Counted from the stretch's first letter, positions 9,494 through 18,266 are shown. The stretch is DNA of 64,000 bases from an uncultured Polaribacter sp. (GCA_947497755.1 CANMHT010000010.1:62001-126000); one strand, 5' to 3'. The notes: generated from the sequence alone by a model not told the origin. A program made the numbers and translations.

Positions 9494-9847
9494 TTAATTT
9501 ACCTCAAAAGAAGTAGTTGTGTAATCTGTTTCATACTCAGAGTTCTTGGCTTTAATTCTCCATTGATAATTACCTATCTCTAAATTTTTAGTATAAAATC
9601 TTTTTGAAATAATTGTATCTAATACAATCTGAGAAGCACTAGTAAAAGTTGGTGTTGCAATTTGTAAATGATACACTTCAGCATCATTTATTAAATTCCA
9701 ATTAAAATTGATGGAGCCTTTTGGTACAGCGGTTTTTTCTTTAGGAGCTAAAATTGTAACAGAATCATTAGAAATATCTTCTACAAAAATAGCTTCACAA
9801 CTAAGTAATAGCCCTATTGCTATTAACAATAAAATATTCTTTTTCAT
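9494..9847 (-). CDS. Small lipoprotein with FnIII-like domain, first gene of the secretin operon
   Basis: The ATG at 9847 is preferred over an in-frame one at 9901 because it gives a proper lipoprotein signal (MKKNILLLIAIGLLLSCEA, lipobox LLSC). The mature part, about 100 residues, reads like one fibronectin type III domain: INFNWNLINDAEVYHLQIATPTF and then YQWRIKAKNSEYE are the usual core strands. It lies 16 bases upstream of the secretin gene. A role as pilotin or secretin-associated lipoprotein is an inference from operon position, not from homology. Confidence 0.72.
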   Translation of the reverse strand: MKKNILLLIAIGLLLSCEAIFVEDISNDSVTILAPKEKTAVPKGSINFNWNLINDAEVYHLQIATPTFTSASQIVLDTIISKRFYTKNLEIGNYQWRIKAKNSEYETDYTTTSFEVN

Positions 9848-9896
9848 CAGCAAGTAATTATTTTTGGATAAAGTTAAAAAATTATTTGATTTTTTA

Positions 9897-9904
9897 TACA
9901 TTTG
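9897..9904 (+). promoter_or_regulatory. Bacteroidota -7 element upstream of the pseudopilin operon
   Basis: TACATTTG matches the Bacteroidota -7 consensus TAnnTTTG and lies 26 bases before the pseudopilin start codon, in the 83-base gap between the two divergent operons. I do not see a well-spaced TTTG -33 element, so the assignment is tentative. Confidence 0.45.
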
Positions 9905-9930
9905 GTAGTACGAATTCTAAACTATTAGCT

Positions 9931-10338
9931 ATGAAAAGATTTCAAAAAAAATTGAATGCATTCAACTTACAAGAATTATTGGTTGTTTTAGTAATTATTG
10001 GAATCCTTATCTTAATTGCTTTGCCTAATTTAACACCAATGATTGCCAAAGCAAAAAGTATTGAAGCACAAACACAATTAAACTCTTTACACGGTTTACA
10101 ACGCAACTATTTCTACATGCATTCTAAGTATTCTAACGATTTGAAATCCGTAGATTTTATTGCGCCAAAAACGGTCAATGAAAATGGAAAAGCCAACTAT
10201 ATTTATGAAATTATAGAAGCCACAAACACTACTTTTAAAGCGCGAGCAACTGCTATTAGAGATTTTAATGGTGATGGAAAATTTAATGTTTGGGAGATTG
10301 ATCAAGATCAAAATTTAAAAGAGCTTGTAAAAGACTAA
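9931..10338 (+). CDS. Major pseudopilin (GspG-like) of a T2SS/T4P-like system
   Basis: The ATG at 9931 gives a short basic leader followed by a type IV prepilin signal: KKLNAFNLQELLVVLVIIG. Cleavage is expected between Ala and Phe, with Glu at +5 of the mature protein. The long hydrophobic N-terminal helix and a small C-terminal domain (mature length about 125) fit GspG. The end contains DFNGDGKFNVWEIDQDQ, a calcium-binding-like acidic loop as in GspG proteins. The gene opens the plus-strand arm of the machine, divergent from the secretin arm. Confidence 0.87.
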   Translation: MKRFQKKLNAFNLQELLVVLVIIGILILIALPNLTPMIAKAKSIEAQTQLNSLHGLQRNYFYMHSKYSNDLKSVDFIAPKTVNENGKANYIYEIIEATNTTFKARATAIRDFNGDGKFNVWEIDQDQNLKELVKD

Positions 10339-10389
10339 CATAGCTGTTTTTCTAGTACTTTATCCAATTTTAATTTTTAGTCAACTTTC

Positions 10390-10872
10390 ATGCAACTTGC
10401 ACTTAATATTGTATTTATAGGATTGCTTTTCTCTATTGTCTATCAAGATTTTAAAGAAAGAAAAGTAAGCGCCTATTTATTTTTTATCCTTATTATTTTG
10501 GGTGGATATATGCATTTTACGAAACAATATATTACCAGTTATCTATTTAACTTAATTGTAAATACTAGTTTAATTTTATTACTAACCATTGTACTTGCCA
10601 TTTACAGCAGTTTTGTTTTAAAAGTAAAGCTACAAGAAGCCATTGGTTTGGGAGATATTTTGTTCTTTTTCATTTTAGCAGTTAGTTTTCCAACCGCTAC
10701 TTTTTTAGTGATTTTAAGTAGTTCATTAATCTTTTCTTTTTTACTTTTTACATTTTTAAAAAGTAGCTTAAAAAATAAAACGGTTCCTTTAGCGGGATTA
10801 CAAGCATTATTTCTTGGAGCTTTTATAGGAAGTAATTTATTATTCAACTTTATTAACCTTTATACTGTATAA
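10390..10872 (+). CDS. Prepilin peptidase-like membrane aspartyl protease (A24, minimal)
   Basis: The 160-residue membrane protein has about five to six hydrophobic segments and the two catalytic Asp sites of A24 proteases: YQDFKERKVS in the first cytoplasmic loop and the GxGD motif GLGD (IGLGDILFF). It lacks the N-terminal zinc and methyltransferase domain of GspO/PilD, so it is a peptidase-only form. It should cleave the pseudopilins encoded on each side. Its TAA overlaps the start of the GspE gene by one base. Confidence 0.88.
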   Translation: MQLALNIVFIGLLFSIVYQDFKERKVSAYLFFILIILGGYMHFTKQYITSYLFNLIVNTSLILLLTIVLAIYSSFVLKVKLQEAIGLGDILFFFILAVSFPTATFLVILSSSLIFSFLLFTFLKSSLKNKTVPLAGLQALFLGAFIGSNLLFNFINLYTV

Positions 10873-12293
10873 TGATTTTAGAAGAAGATTTTTATTTGGA
10901 TACCGCTTTAAAGCAAACTATTAGTGCTGAAATAGCATATCAGTATAGAGTAATTCCTGTTTTTAAAAAGGATACAATTTTAGGACTTCTAACTGATGCT
11001 AAAGCTACTGAAGCTCTTAGCACTGAGTTACAAATTGTATTGGGTATTCCTATTGAATTACAACAAGAATCCTCTAAAAATATTGATGCTTTTTTACTTA
11101 AAAACTATAGAAAGAATAATACCGAAAATAACAATCATACATTCTTACATTTTACAGATGACTTTCTAATGAACCTACTATATGAAGCCAAAGAAATTGG
11201 TAGTAGTGATATTCATTTTGAAGCTTTTGAAAAGCAATGTAGAGTTCGTTATAGAATTGATGGTAAATTGATTGAAAAATACATTATTTCTTTGAGTGAT
11301 TATCCTAAGATTGTAAACCGAATTAAAATTATGGCAAGCTTGGATATTTCTGAAAAAAGATTGCCACAAGATGGAAGAATAAATCTTACAACTGAAACGG
11401 AAGATTTTGACATTCGTGTTTCTAGTTTACCTACTTTACATGGAGAAAAAATAGTATTGCGTATTCTTACTAAAAATGGTTTGGTCGTCAATTTAGACGA
11501 CTTAGGTTTTAGTCAACATGAATTAGAAGTTTATAAATCATCTGTAAAAAAACCAAACGGAATTGTATTAATCTCTGGTCCAACTGGTTCTGGTAAAACC
11601 ACAACATTATACGCTACTTTAAAGCTTCTAAACACGAATGACACTAATATTTTAACTATTGAAGACCCGATAGAATATACTTTAGAAGGAGTAAACCAAG
11701 TACAATTGAAAGAAGATATTGGATTGGATTTCTCTAGTACTTTACGAACTTTTTTAAGACAAGATCCAGACATTATCATGGTTGGAGAAATTAGAGATGC
11801 CAATACTGCAAATATGGCTATTAGAGCTGCTTTAACTGGACATCTTGTATTATCTACCATACATACCAATTCGGCTTGGGCTACTGTTTCTAGATTGATT
11901 GACATGGGAATTCCACCTTTTTTAATTGCCAGTACCTTAAATGTTAGTGTTGCTCAAAGATTGGTCCGAAAGTTATGCTCACATTGTAAATCTGAAGCAG
12001 AAATTTCTTCGCAAGATTTTCCTAGAGGTTTTACGATTCCTATAAATTTACAAAAGCATTATAAAGCTACAGGTTGTCCAAAATGTTATCATACAGGTTA
12101 CAAAGGCAGAAAAGCTATTTACGAAATCATTCCAATTAGTAAAGAATTGGTAGAAAGCATTGAAAATAAAGAAATTGATATTGAAGAGTACTTAAAAAAA
12201 CACCAAATAGCTACTTTAAAAGACAATGCTTTGTCTTTAGTTGCTAGTGGTACAACTTCTATTGATGAAATATATAATATGATTAATGAATAA
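10872..12293 (+). CDS. Type II secretion / pilus assembly ATPase GspE/PilB
   Basis: This is the cytoplasmic hexameric ATPase that powers pseudopilus extension. The 473-residue product has an N-terminal N1-like domain, then SSDIHFE (about 111-117), Walker A GPTGSGKT (236-243), the Asp box IEDPIEY, Walker B IIMVGEIRD (301-309), the His box GHLVLSTIHTN, and the tetracysteine metal site Cys369/Cys372 and Cys402/Cys405. The presence of the metal site points to the GspE/PilB class, not the retraction ATPase PilT. Genes overlap on both sides, which implies tight coupling. Confidence 0.96.
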   Translation: MILEEDFYLDTALKQTISAEIAYQYRVIPVFKKDTILGLLTDAKATEALSTELQIVLGIPIELQQESSKNIDAFLLKNYRKNNTENNNHTFLHFTDDFLMNLLYEAKEIGSSDIHFEAFEKQCRVRYRIDGKLIEKYIISLSDYPKIVNRIKIMASLDISEKRLPQDGRINLTTETEDFDIRVSSLPTLHGEKIVLRILTKNGLVVNLDDLGFSQHELEVYKSSVKKPNGIVLISGPTGSGKTTTLYATLKLLNTNDTNILTIEDPIEYTLEGVNQVQLKEDIGLDFSSTLRTFLRQDPDIIMVGEIRDANTANMAIRAALTGHLVLSTIHTNSAWATVSRLIDMGIPPFLIASTLNVSVAQRLVRKLCSHCKSEAEISSQDFPRGFTIPINLQKHYKATGCPKCYHTGYKGRKAIYEIIPISKELVESIENKEIDIEEYLKKHQIATLKDNALSLVASGTTSIDEIYNMINE

Positions 12294-12732
12294 GCAGCAA
12301 AAAACATACGTCCTTTTAACTCTTGTCATTGCCATTTGGGGATTGATTGGCTATAATCTTTACAAAAAGTTTTATCCTACAGATACAGAAACAAAACTAC
12401 CTGTCACAAATTCTACGGTGATACTTCATCACAATCAACCAAAGGATAGCATTACCATTTCTAATTATAGAGACCCTTTTTTAGGGAAAATTATTACTAC
12501 AAAAAAAACAAAAGTTACTAAAACAAAAAAAGTAGTGAATTTTCCTATGATTACTTATAACGGAAGTATTAAAGGCAGTAAAAAAACCTCGTATATTATT
12601 AGTGTGCAAAATCAACAAGAAGTAGTAAAAATTGGGCAAACATTTAAAAATGTTACTTTAATTAGTGCCAATACAAAAAAGATTGTTGTTGAATATCAAA
12701 AAGAGAGAAAAACCATTCAATTAACTCAGTAA
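12286..12732 (+). CDS. GspC/PilP-like inner-membrane protein with HR domain
   Basis: The 148-residue product has one N-terminal membrane helix (about residues 8-26), a linker with SNYRDPF, the PilP/GspC-type 'RDPF' signature, and a C-terminal beta-rich homology-region domain (ITYNGSIKG, then VVKIGQTFKNVTLISANTKKIVVEY). GspC/PilP contacts the secretin N0 domain and recruits the inner platform. The start codon lies 8 bases inside the end of the GspE gene, and the next gene overlaps its stop codon by one base. Confidence 0.8.
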   Translation: MNKQQKTYVLLTLVIAIWGLIGYNLYKKFYPTDTETKLPVTNSTVILHHNQPKDSITISNYRDPFLGKIITTKKTKVTKTKKVVNFPMITYNGSIKGSKKTSYIISVQNQQEVVKIGQTFKNVTLISANTKKIVVEYQKERKTIQLTQ

Positions 12733-13967
12733 TGTTATTGATAAAAAAAATAAAAGCAAGCGCCTTGCAAATGGTTTTGGTGGTATCAGTTATCATCATC
12801 ATCTTGTTATTTGCTTTTATTTCACTCCTCTATTTTCAACAAAAAATGGAGCTTAAACATGCCAATTATTCTGAGAGTATTTACGAAAACCAACAAGTAT
12901 TTGAATATGTAAAAACAGCCAAAACTCCTACTGAAAATATTCAACTTTTTTCAACAAAAACCAATAGCTCAATCACACAAAAACAATGGGGAATTTTTAA
13001 TCTATTACAAGTAAATACAAAAACGACTAAAGAAGAGTTTAAACAAATAGCCTTGATAGGAAATAGCATTCCAAAAAGGAAAGCATTGTATTTAAAAGAT
13101 AAAAACCAGCAATTAATTTTAGTTGGAAACACTACAATTAAAGGAAATGTTGCATTGCCAAAGCGAGGAGTGAATTCTGGAAATATTGCAGGAAATACCT
13201 ATCGTAAAGATCAATTTATTTATGGTTCTATTGAACAAAGTAATTCACAACTTCCTACAATTACTAATCAACAAAACATTCGCTCATTTTTAAAAACTTA
13301 TACAAACGATTCTATTGCTTATTTTGACATTGATGAAGCAAGGACATTAAAAAATTCATTTGCTAAAAAAACATTAGTACATCAGAGAAATGGAACTATA
13401 GACATTGTAGACATCAACCTTATTGGAAATATTATTATCGAATCTGATGCTCTAATTAGAGTACATGCTTCTTCTTATTTAGAAGATGTCATCTTAATTG
13501 CTCCTAAGATTGAAATACAAACCGGTTTTAAAGGGAATTTACAAGCTTTTGCTTCTCAAAATATTACTATTCAGCAGCAAACAAAACTTAGCTATCCTAG
13601 CGCTTTAATGCTATTTGATAACTCACAAAAAACCATCAAAGAAAATCAAATACGAATAGAGAAAAATTCTGAAGTAAAAGGTGCAATTGGTTATTTTAGC
13701 AACAATACATCTTATAGCTATACAACCCAAATTCTTATCGATGAAAAAGCGGTTATAAATGGTGAAGTATATTGTACAAAAAACATCGATTTAAGAGGAA
13801 CAATATTTGGTACTGTGTATACCGATTCCTTTATTACAAAGCAATATGGAGGAACCTATATCAATCATATTTACAACGGAACTATTATTGCCAATCAACT
13901 AGCTCCACAATATGCCGGACTCTCATTTTCTAACGCTACTAAAAATATTGCAAAATGGGTTTACTAA
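12732..13967 (+). CDS. Pseudopilin-locus protein: pilin-like N-terminal helix plus beta-helix-like domain
   Basis: The N-terminus (LIKKIKASALQMVLVVSVIIIILLF) resembles a minor pseudopilin leader and helix, but there is no Glu at the +5 position, as is also true of GspK-type tip pilins. The remaining 370 residues do not look like GspK. They contain many short beta repeats with turn glycines (IKGNVALP, GNIAGNTY, IEIQTGFKGNLQAFASQNITI, IDLRGTIFGTVYTDSF) that suggest a right-handed beta-helix, as in bactofilin-like or pectate-lyase-like folds. It occupies the GspK slot, between the GspC-like gene and the minor pseudopilins, and overlaps the next gene by 13 bases. Its role as a tip or substrate-binding pseudopilin is inferred. 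Confidence 0.7.
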   Translation: MLLIKKIKASALQMVLVVSVIIIILLFAFISLLYFQQKMELKHANYSESIYENQQVFEYVKTAKTPTENIQLFSTKTNSSITQKQWGIFNLLQVNTKTTKEEFKQIALIGNSIPKRKALYLKDKNQQLILVGNTTIKGNVALPKRGVNSGNIAGNTYRKDQFIYGSIEQSNSQLPTITNQQNIRSFLKTYTNDSIAYFDIDEARTLKNSFAKKTLVHQRNGTIDIVDINLIGNIIIESDALIRVHASSYLEDVILIAPKIEIQTGFKGNLQAFASQNITIQQQTKLSYPSALMLFDNSQKTIKENQIRIEKNSEVKGAIGYFSNNTSYSYTTQILIDEKAVINGEVYCTKNIDLRGTIFGTVYTDSFITKQYGGTYINHIYNGTIIANQLAPQYAGLSFSNATKNIAKWVY

Positions 13968-14293
13968 AAAAAATTAAAGCTTCTTCTATTACAGAAACTA
14001 TTGTTGCTACAACTATCATTGTAATTGTTTTTAGTATTTCGATATTTTCTATCAATACTATTTTAGAACAGCGTATCGAAAGTAATACTCATCATATTGA
14101 ACAAAAAATGAGGGAATATATTTATACGAATCAGTATACAAAAAAGAGACTTCCTGATAATTTTTCTGAAGGAAATTGGATCGTTTCAATTAGCAAAGAA
14201 CAAAAAGAAGGTACAGATTTTTTGGTATTGGAAGCCACACATAAAAAGAGTCAAAAGAAAATTGTAAAGTCAATTATTTATCATGAAAACTAG
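13955..14293 (+). CDS. Minor pseudopilin (GspI-like)
   Basis: The 112-residue protein has a basic leader and a prepilin-like hydrophobic segment: KKIKASSITETIVATTIIVIVF, with Glu close to the expected +5 position after a Ser/Ser or Ala/Ser cleavage. A short C-terminal domain with beta strands follows (GNWIVSISKEQKEGTDFLVLEA). Position between the beta-helix gene and the GspJ-like gene, with overlaps on both sides, supports a minor pseudopilin. The I versus H assignment is by order only. Confidence 0.72.
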   Translation: MGLLKKIKASSITETIVATTIIVIVFSISIFSINTILEQRIESNTHHIEQKMREYIYTNQYTKKRLPDNFSEGNWIVSISKEQKEGTDFLVLEATHKKSQKKIVKSIIYHEN

Positions 14294-14744
14294 AAAAATA
14301 AAGGCATTTACCTTAAGCGAATTGTTAGTGGTTTTAGTAATCACAAGCATTGTCGTTTCTTTAACTTTTTTAACCTTAAGATTGGTTCAAAAACAAATTA
14401 CAAGTATTCAAACCAACTTTAACGATCAGCAAGAAATTCAGTTTTTAGAGCGTGCTTTATTACAAGATATCAACACTTACAATGCCTATTACGACAGTAA
14501 AAATGATGTGTTAAAATTGTCTCATGGTAAAGACAGCATTCACTATGAATTTACTGACAATTATATTGTTAGAAAAAAAGATACTTTTCAGCTAAAACTG
14601 GTAGACAAACGCTTTTTAATAGATACCAAAGAAGTAAAAACAGGTTGGATTGATGCTTTGCAATTCACATTCAATCAATCTTACTCAACAAAAAACATCT
14701 TTATTTATAAAATTAAAGACGCTGCACATTATATGAATCATTAA
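14283..14744 (+). CDS. Minor pseudopilin (GspJ-like)
   Basis: The leader KTRKIKAFTLSELLVVLVI is a near-perfect type IV prepilin signal with Ala|Phe cleavage and Glu at +5. The C-terminal domain of about 115 residues has alternating strands (KLSHGKDSIHYEF, FQLKLVDKRFLI) typical of GspJ/PilW-type minor pilins. The ATG lies 10 bases inside the previous gene. It should be cleaved by the peptidase encoded at 10390-10872. Confidence 0.82.
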   Translation: MKTRKIKAFTLSELLVVLVITSIVVSLTFLTLRLVQKQITSIQTNFNDQQEIQFLERALLQDINTYNAYYDSKNDVLKLSHGKDSIHYEFTDNYIVRKKDTFQLKLVDKRFLIDTKEVKTGWIDALQFTFNQSYSTKNIFIYKIKDAAHYMNH

Positions 14745-14747
14745 ACT

Positions 14748-15875
14748 ATGGCATTTAAATTAGACAACATACCTAATAAACAATCTTCAAAAAGTTTTGA
14801 TATTGACAGCCTTTTAAAGAAAGAAGTCAACTTATTTGGACCGTCTTTTTCTGATAAGAAGAAAGAAGCTTTTTATATAGAACTAAAGGTCTTATTAGAA
14901 GCTGGTCTTACCTTAAAAGATGCTTTGGTTTTATTGGTAAATGAACAAAAAAAAGAAGCAGATAAAAATTTAATTTCTAACATGGTTTCTGAATTGATTG
15001 AAGGGAAAAGTTTTGCAGAAACCATTAAGAATCAATCCGTTTTTTCTGAGTACGAATACTATTCTTTAAAAATTGGTGAAGAAACTGGTACTTTACAAAA
15101 GATTTCACAAGAGTTGGGCGAATTTTACAAACGTAAAAACCAACAAAAAAGAACCATTACCAGTGCGCTTTCTTATCCTGTTGTAGTATTGTTTACCGCA
15201 TTTTTAGCCATCTTTTTTATGCTGAAATTTGTAGTACCAATGTTTGCAGATATTTTTAAACAACATAAAGTAGAACTACCTTGGATTACTAAAATGATTC
15301 TTTCTTTATCAGATTTTTTTCAAGCTTATTACCTAGTAGGACTTGTGTTAATTGCAACACTTTTTATTGTTATTACACTTAACAAAAAGAAGATCTGGTA
15401 TAAAAAATTCAAAGCATCTTTTGTTGTTCGAATTCCATTTATTGGCGAATTTGTAAGAAAGGTAAAAATCGCTCAATTTACACAAGCAATTACTTTACTT
15501 ACCAATGCAAAAGTACCTTTGTTAAACGGAATTCAACTTACCAAAAAAATGATTGATTATTATCCTCTACAAAAAGCCTTAGTACAAATAGAAGAGGATA
15601 TTTTAATAGGAAAAAGCTTGTATGAAAGTTTACAGCCTCATAAAGTATTCGATTCTAAAATGATCTCTTTGGTAAAAGTTGCAGAAGAAACCAATCAAAA
15701 TGAGACTATTTTTCAACGTTTAACCGATCAATACAATCAAGAAATTGATTATAAATCTAAAATGATTAGTGCAACAGTAGAACCTTTTATCATTCTAATT
15801 TTAGGAGGAATAGTGGCTGTTATTTTGATTTCTATGTATTTACCAATGTTTAAATTGAGTACAGTTATTGGATAA
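14748..15875 (+). CDS. Type II secretion / pilus platform protein GspF/PilC
   Basis: This is the polytopic inner-membrane platform that the GspE ATPase acts on. The 375-residue product has two homologous cytoplasmic domains, each ending in membrane segments (about 135-160, 180-205 and 345-370). The typical GspF motifs are present: LLEAGLTLKDAL, YYSLKIGEETGTL and, in the second half, LLTNAKVPLLNGIQL and SLVKVAEETNQNE, with a C-terminal VEPFIILILGGIVAVILISMYLPMF. It is the last gene of the plus-strand operon and follows the GspJ-like gene by 3 bases. Confidence 0.95.
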   Translation: MAFKLDNIPNKQSSKSFDIDSLLKKEVNLFGPSFSDKKKEAFYIELKVLLEAGLTLKDALVLLVNEQKKEADKNLISNMVSELIEGKSFAETIKNQSVFSEYEYYSLKIGEETGTLQKISQELGEFYKRKNQQKRTITSALSYPVVVLFTAFLAIFFMLKFVVPMFADIFKQHKVELPWITKMILSLSDFFQAYYLVGLVLIATLFIVITLNKKKIWYKKFKASFVVRIPFIGEFVRKVKIAQFTQAITLLTNAKVPLLNGIQLTKKMIDYYPLQKALVQIEEDILIGKSLYESLQPHKVFDSKMISLVKVAEETNQNETIFQRLTDQYNQEIDYKSKMISATVEPFIILILGGIVAVILISMYLPMFKLSTVIG

Positions 15876-15932
15876 TTTTATTCTTAAAATATTTAATTTT
15901 TAGTTTAGTTTCATTTTTAAACATTATTTGTT

Positions 15933-15940
15933 TAATTTTG
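15933..15940 (+). promoter_or_regulatory. -7 element giving a nearly leaderless repressor mRNA
   Basis: TAATTTTG matches TAnnTTTG and ends only 7 bases before the ATG at 15948. If used, transcription would start about 2-4 bases before the start codon. A good -33 TTTG is not obvious, so confidence is moderate. Confidence 0.45.
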
Positions 15941-15947
15941 AAACATC

Positions 15948-16721
15948 ATGAATAATTTAGCCAACAATCTCAAACATCTTAGAAATCTAAAAGGATTATC
16001 TCAAGAACTTTTATCTGAAGAAATAGCCATTACACGCTCTAAACTTATGTCTTATGAGTCTGGAAGAATTGCTCCTTCTATAGAAACATTGATCAAGTTT
16101 TCTGACTATTTTAAACTTCCTGTTGATATTTTAATTCGAAACAATCTTACTTTATCTAAAGAATCGTCATTTATTGATATTGGAAACCAACGTGTATTAT
16201 TTCCTATAACTGTAGATGGAATGGATGAAGACCTCATAGAAGTAATTCCACTAGAAGCTTCTGCAGGTTATTTACACGGTTATGCTGATCCTGAATATGT
16301 TGAAGATTTAAGTAAAATTAAACTTCCTTTTTTACCAACAGGCAAACACAGAGCTTTTCCTATAAAAGGAGATTCTATGTTACCAACAAAAAGTGGTTCT
16401 TATGTAATTGCAAAATTTGTAGATGACATTCAAGATATTAAAGATGGAAGAACCTATATCATCCTTACAGAAAATGATGGATTGGTTTATAAAAGAGTTT
16501 ACAATCAAATTGAAGAAAACAAAACACTTCGGTTAGTTTCTGATAATAAATTGTACAATGAATACGAAGTTCCAATAGAAAATGTACTCGAAATTTGGGA
16601 GTTTACTTGTAGTATCAACACACAAGAATACGACGAACACGAATTAAAAATTAGCAGTATTGCACAAATGCTAAATCAATTAGGAGTAGAATTAAAAGCG
16701 CTAGAAAAACTAATTGCATGA
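15948..16721 (+). CDS. XRE-family repressor with S24 self-cleaving domain (LexA/CI-like)
   Basis: The N-terminal helix-turn-helix (about residues 5-60; LSQELLSEEIAITRSKLMSYESGR) binds DNA. The C-terminal S24 domain has a cleavage site Ala106-Gly107 (ASAGY), catalytic Ser143 (GDSMLP) and Lys182 (VYKRV), so it should cleave itself when RecA filaments form. The combination is that of phage CI repressors and of the XRE-S24 regulators that stand in for LexA in many Bacteroidota. Its stop codon overlaps the start of a DNA-repair-type nuclease gene, so a damage-response operon is likely. No phage genes surround it. Confidence 0.9.
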   Translation: MNNLANNLKHLRNLKGLSQELLSEEIAITRSKLMSYESGRIAPSIETLIKFSDYFKLPVDILIRNNLTLSKESSFIDIGNQRVLFPITVDGMDEDLIEVIPLEASAGYLHGYADPEYVEDLSKIKLPFLPTGKHRAFPIKGDSMLPTKSGSYVIAKFVDDIQDIKDGRTYIILTENDGLVYKRVYNQIEENKTLRLVSDNKLYNEYEVPIENVLEIWEFTCSINTQEYDEHELKISSIAQMLNQLGVELKALEKLIA

Positions 16722-18124
16722 TGTATTCTATTGTTGATATTGAGACTACCGGAGGTGATAAAATTACAGAGATTTCTATCCTTGTATTTGATGGTGAAAA
16801 AGTGGTGGATGAATTTACGAGTCTTGTAAATCCAGAGTGCACCATTCCGTATTATATTACCACTCTTACTGGAATTAATGATAGAATGGTAGCAAATGCT
16901 CCTAAGTTTTATGAGATTGCAAAAAAAGTATTAGAGATTACAGAAAACACCATTTTTGTAGCGCATAGCGTTAATTTTGACTACAATATTATTCAAAAAG
17001 AATTCAAAGCACTCGGAGCTAACTTTCAACGAAAAAAATTATGTACTGTCAGATTATCAAGAAAAATTATTCCTGGTTTAGCTTCTTATAGCCTTGGAAA
17101 ATTATGTAGCTCATTGCATATTCCTATTTCTAACCGACATAGAGCAAAAGGAGATGCCGATGCTACAGTCATTTTATTTAAAATGCTGTTAGAAAAAGGA
17201 GAAGATATTATTAACTCTTCTTTAAAACCTAAATCTAGAGAAGCCACTTTACCTCCACTTCTTCCTAAAAAAGTTATTGAAAGTTTACCTGAAAAAGAAG
17301 GTGTGTACTACTTCAGAAATAAAGAGAATGAAGTGATTTATGTAGGAAAAGCAAACAATATCAAACAACGTGTATTAAGTCATATTTACGACAAGTCTAA
17401 AAAAGAGATTAATATGTGTTTAGAAACAGCTAATATTACGTTTACAGAAACGGGAAGTGAATTGTTGGCCTTATTACACGAATCATCAGAAATAAAAAAG
17501 AGATATCCAAAATACAACAGAGCACAACGAAGAACTGGAGAAAGTATTGCTTTGTTTAGCTATCAAGACAGAAGAGGAATTATTCATATTGCTACAAATA
17601 AAATAAAACTGGTACAGCAACCCATTGCAAAGTTTTACAATGCGTCAGAAGCGAGAACTTTTATAGAAAAGCTTTGCAAAGAGTTCGAATTATGTCCTAA
17701 ATACTGTCATTTACAATCTAATGTTAGCAGTTGTTTTCACTATCAAATTAAAGAATGTAAAGGAGTTTGTAGAGAGGAAGAAGCCATAGACAGTTATAAT
17801 AGTCGCGTAAAAAAAGCCTTACAATCTGTACAGTTTGCTACCGAAAGTTTTATTATTAATGAAAAAGGAAGACATCAAAATGAAACGGCTTATGTTTTGG
17901 TTGTAAATGGCATTTATAAAGGGTTTGGTTATATCGATAAACAACATGAAAATACCTCTTTAGCTGATTACTCTGAAAACCTTATCATGCAAAAAGACAA
18001 TAAAGATGCCAATAGAATTTTAAAGTGGTATTTGAAAAACAATTCAGATCGTATGATTCCACTTGGGAAAGAAATGATCAAAGAGAATTTTAATTTTAAT
18101 GTTTTAGCTGATATGTTATTTTAA
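16718..18124 (+). CDS. DnaQ-like 3'-5' exonuclease fused to a GIY-YIG (UvrC-like) nuclease
   Basis: Residues 1-170 are a DEDDh exonuclease of the DNA polymerase III epsilon type: Asp7 and Glu9 (VDIETTGG), VAHSVNFDYN, and HRAKGDADATV near 150. After a linker, LPEKEGVYYFRNKENEVIYVGKANNIKQR (about 190-225) is a UvrC-type GIY-YIG nuclease domain, followed by a C-terminal region with several Cys residues. The same domain order is known in E. coli Cho-like and DnaQ-UvrC fusion proteins, which act in nucleotide excision repair. The 4-base overlap (ATGA) with the S24 repressor gene argues for damage-inducible expression. Confidence 0.9.
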   Translation: MMYSIVDIETTGGDKITEISILVFDGEKVVDEFTSLVNPECTIPYYITTLTGINDRMVANAPKFYEIAKKVLEITENTIFVAHSVNFDYNIIQKEFKALGANFQRKKLCTVRLSRKIIPGLASYSLGKLCSSLHIPISNRHRAKGDADATVILFKMLLEKGEDIINSSLKPKSREATLPPLLPKKVIESLPEKEGVYYFRNKENEVIYVGKANNIKQRVLSHIYDKSKKEINMCLETANITFTETGSELLALLHESSEIKKRYPKYNRAQRRTGESIALFSYQDRRGIIHIATNKIKLVQQPIAKFYNASEARTFIEKLCKEFELCPKYCHLQSNVSSCFHYQIKECKGVCREEEAIDSYNSRVKKALQSVQFATESFIINEKGRHQNETAYVLVVNGIYKGFGYIDKQHENTSLADYSENLIMQKDNKDANRILKWYLKNNSDRMIPLGKEMIKENFNFNVLADMLF

Positions 18125-18266
18125 AATAAATAACTACTACTCTACTTCTTTCTAAAATTAGATTTTAGCCAACTAATTATTTCAAATTTAGTTGATAATT
18201 ATCAGTATTCTTTTTTCATTCTTTTCGTATTTTTATTGGAGTAACTGAGTATCGTTATTCTTTGAT

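Noticed and set aside
11531..11905. Minus-strand ORF of 124 residues inside gspE
   Set aside because: It lies opposite the most conserved part of the ATPase and its sequence follows from that; no independent evidence for a gene.
15948..18124. A prophage start, because of the CI-like repressor
   Set aside because: No integrase, portal, terminase or other phage structural gene lies nearby; the partner gene is a repair nuclease.
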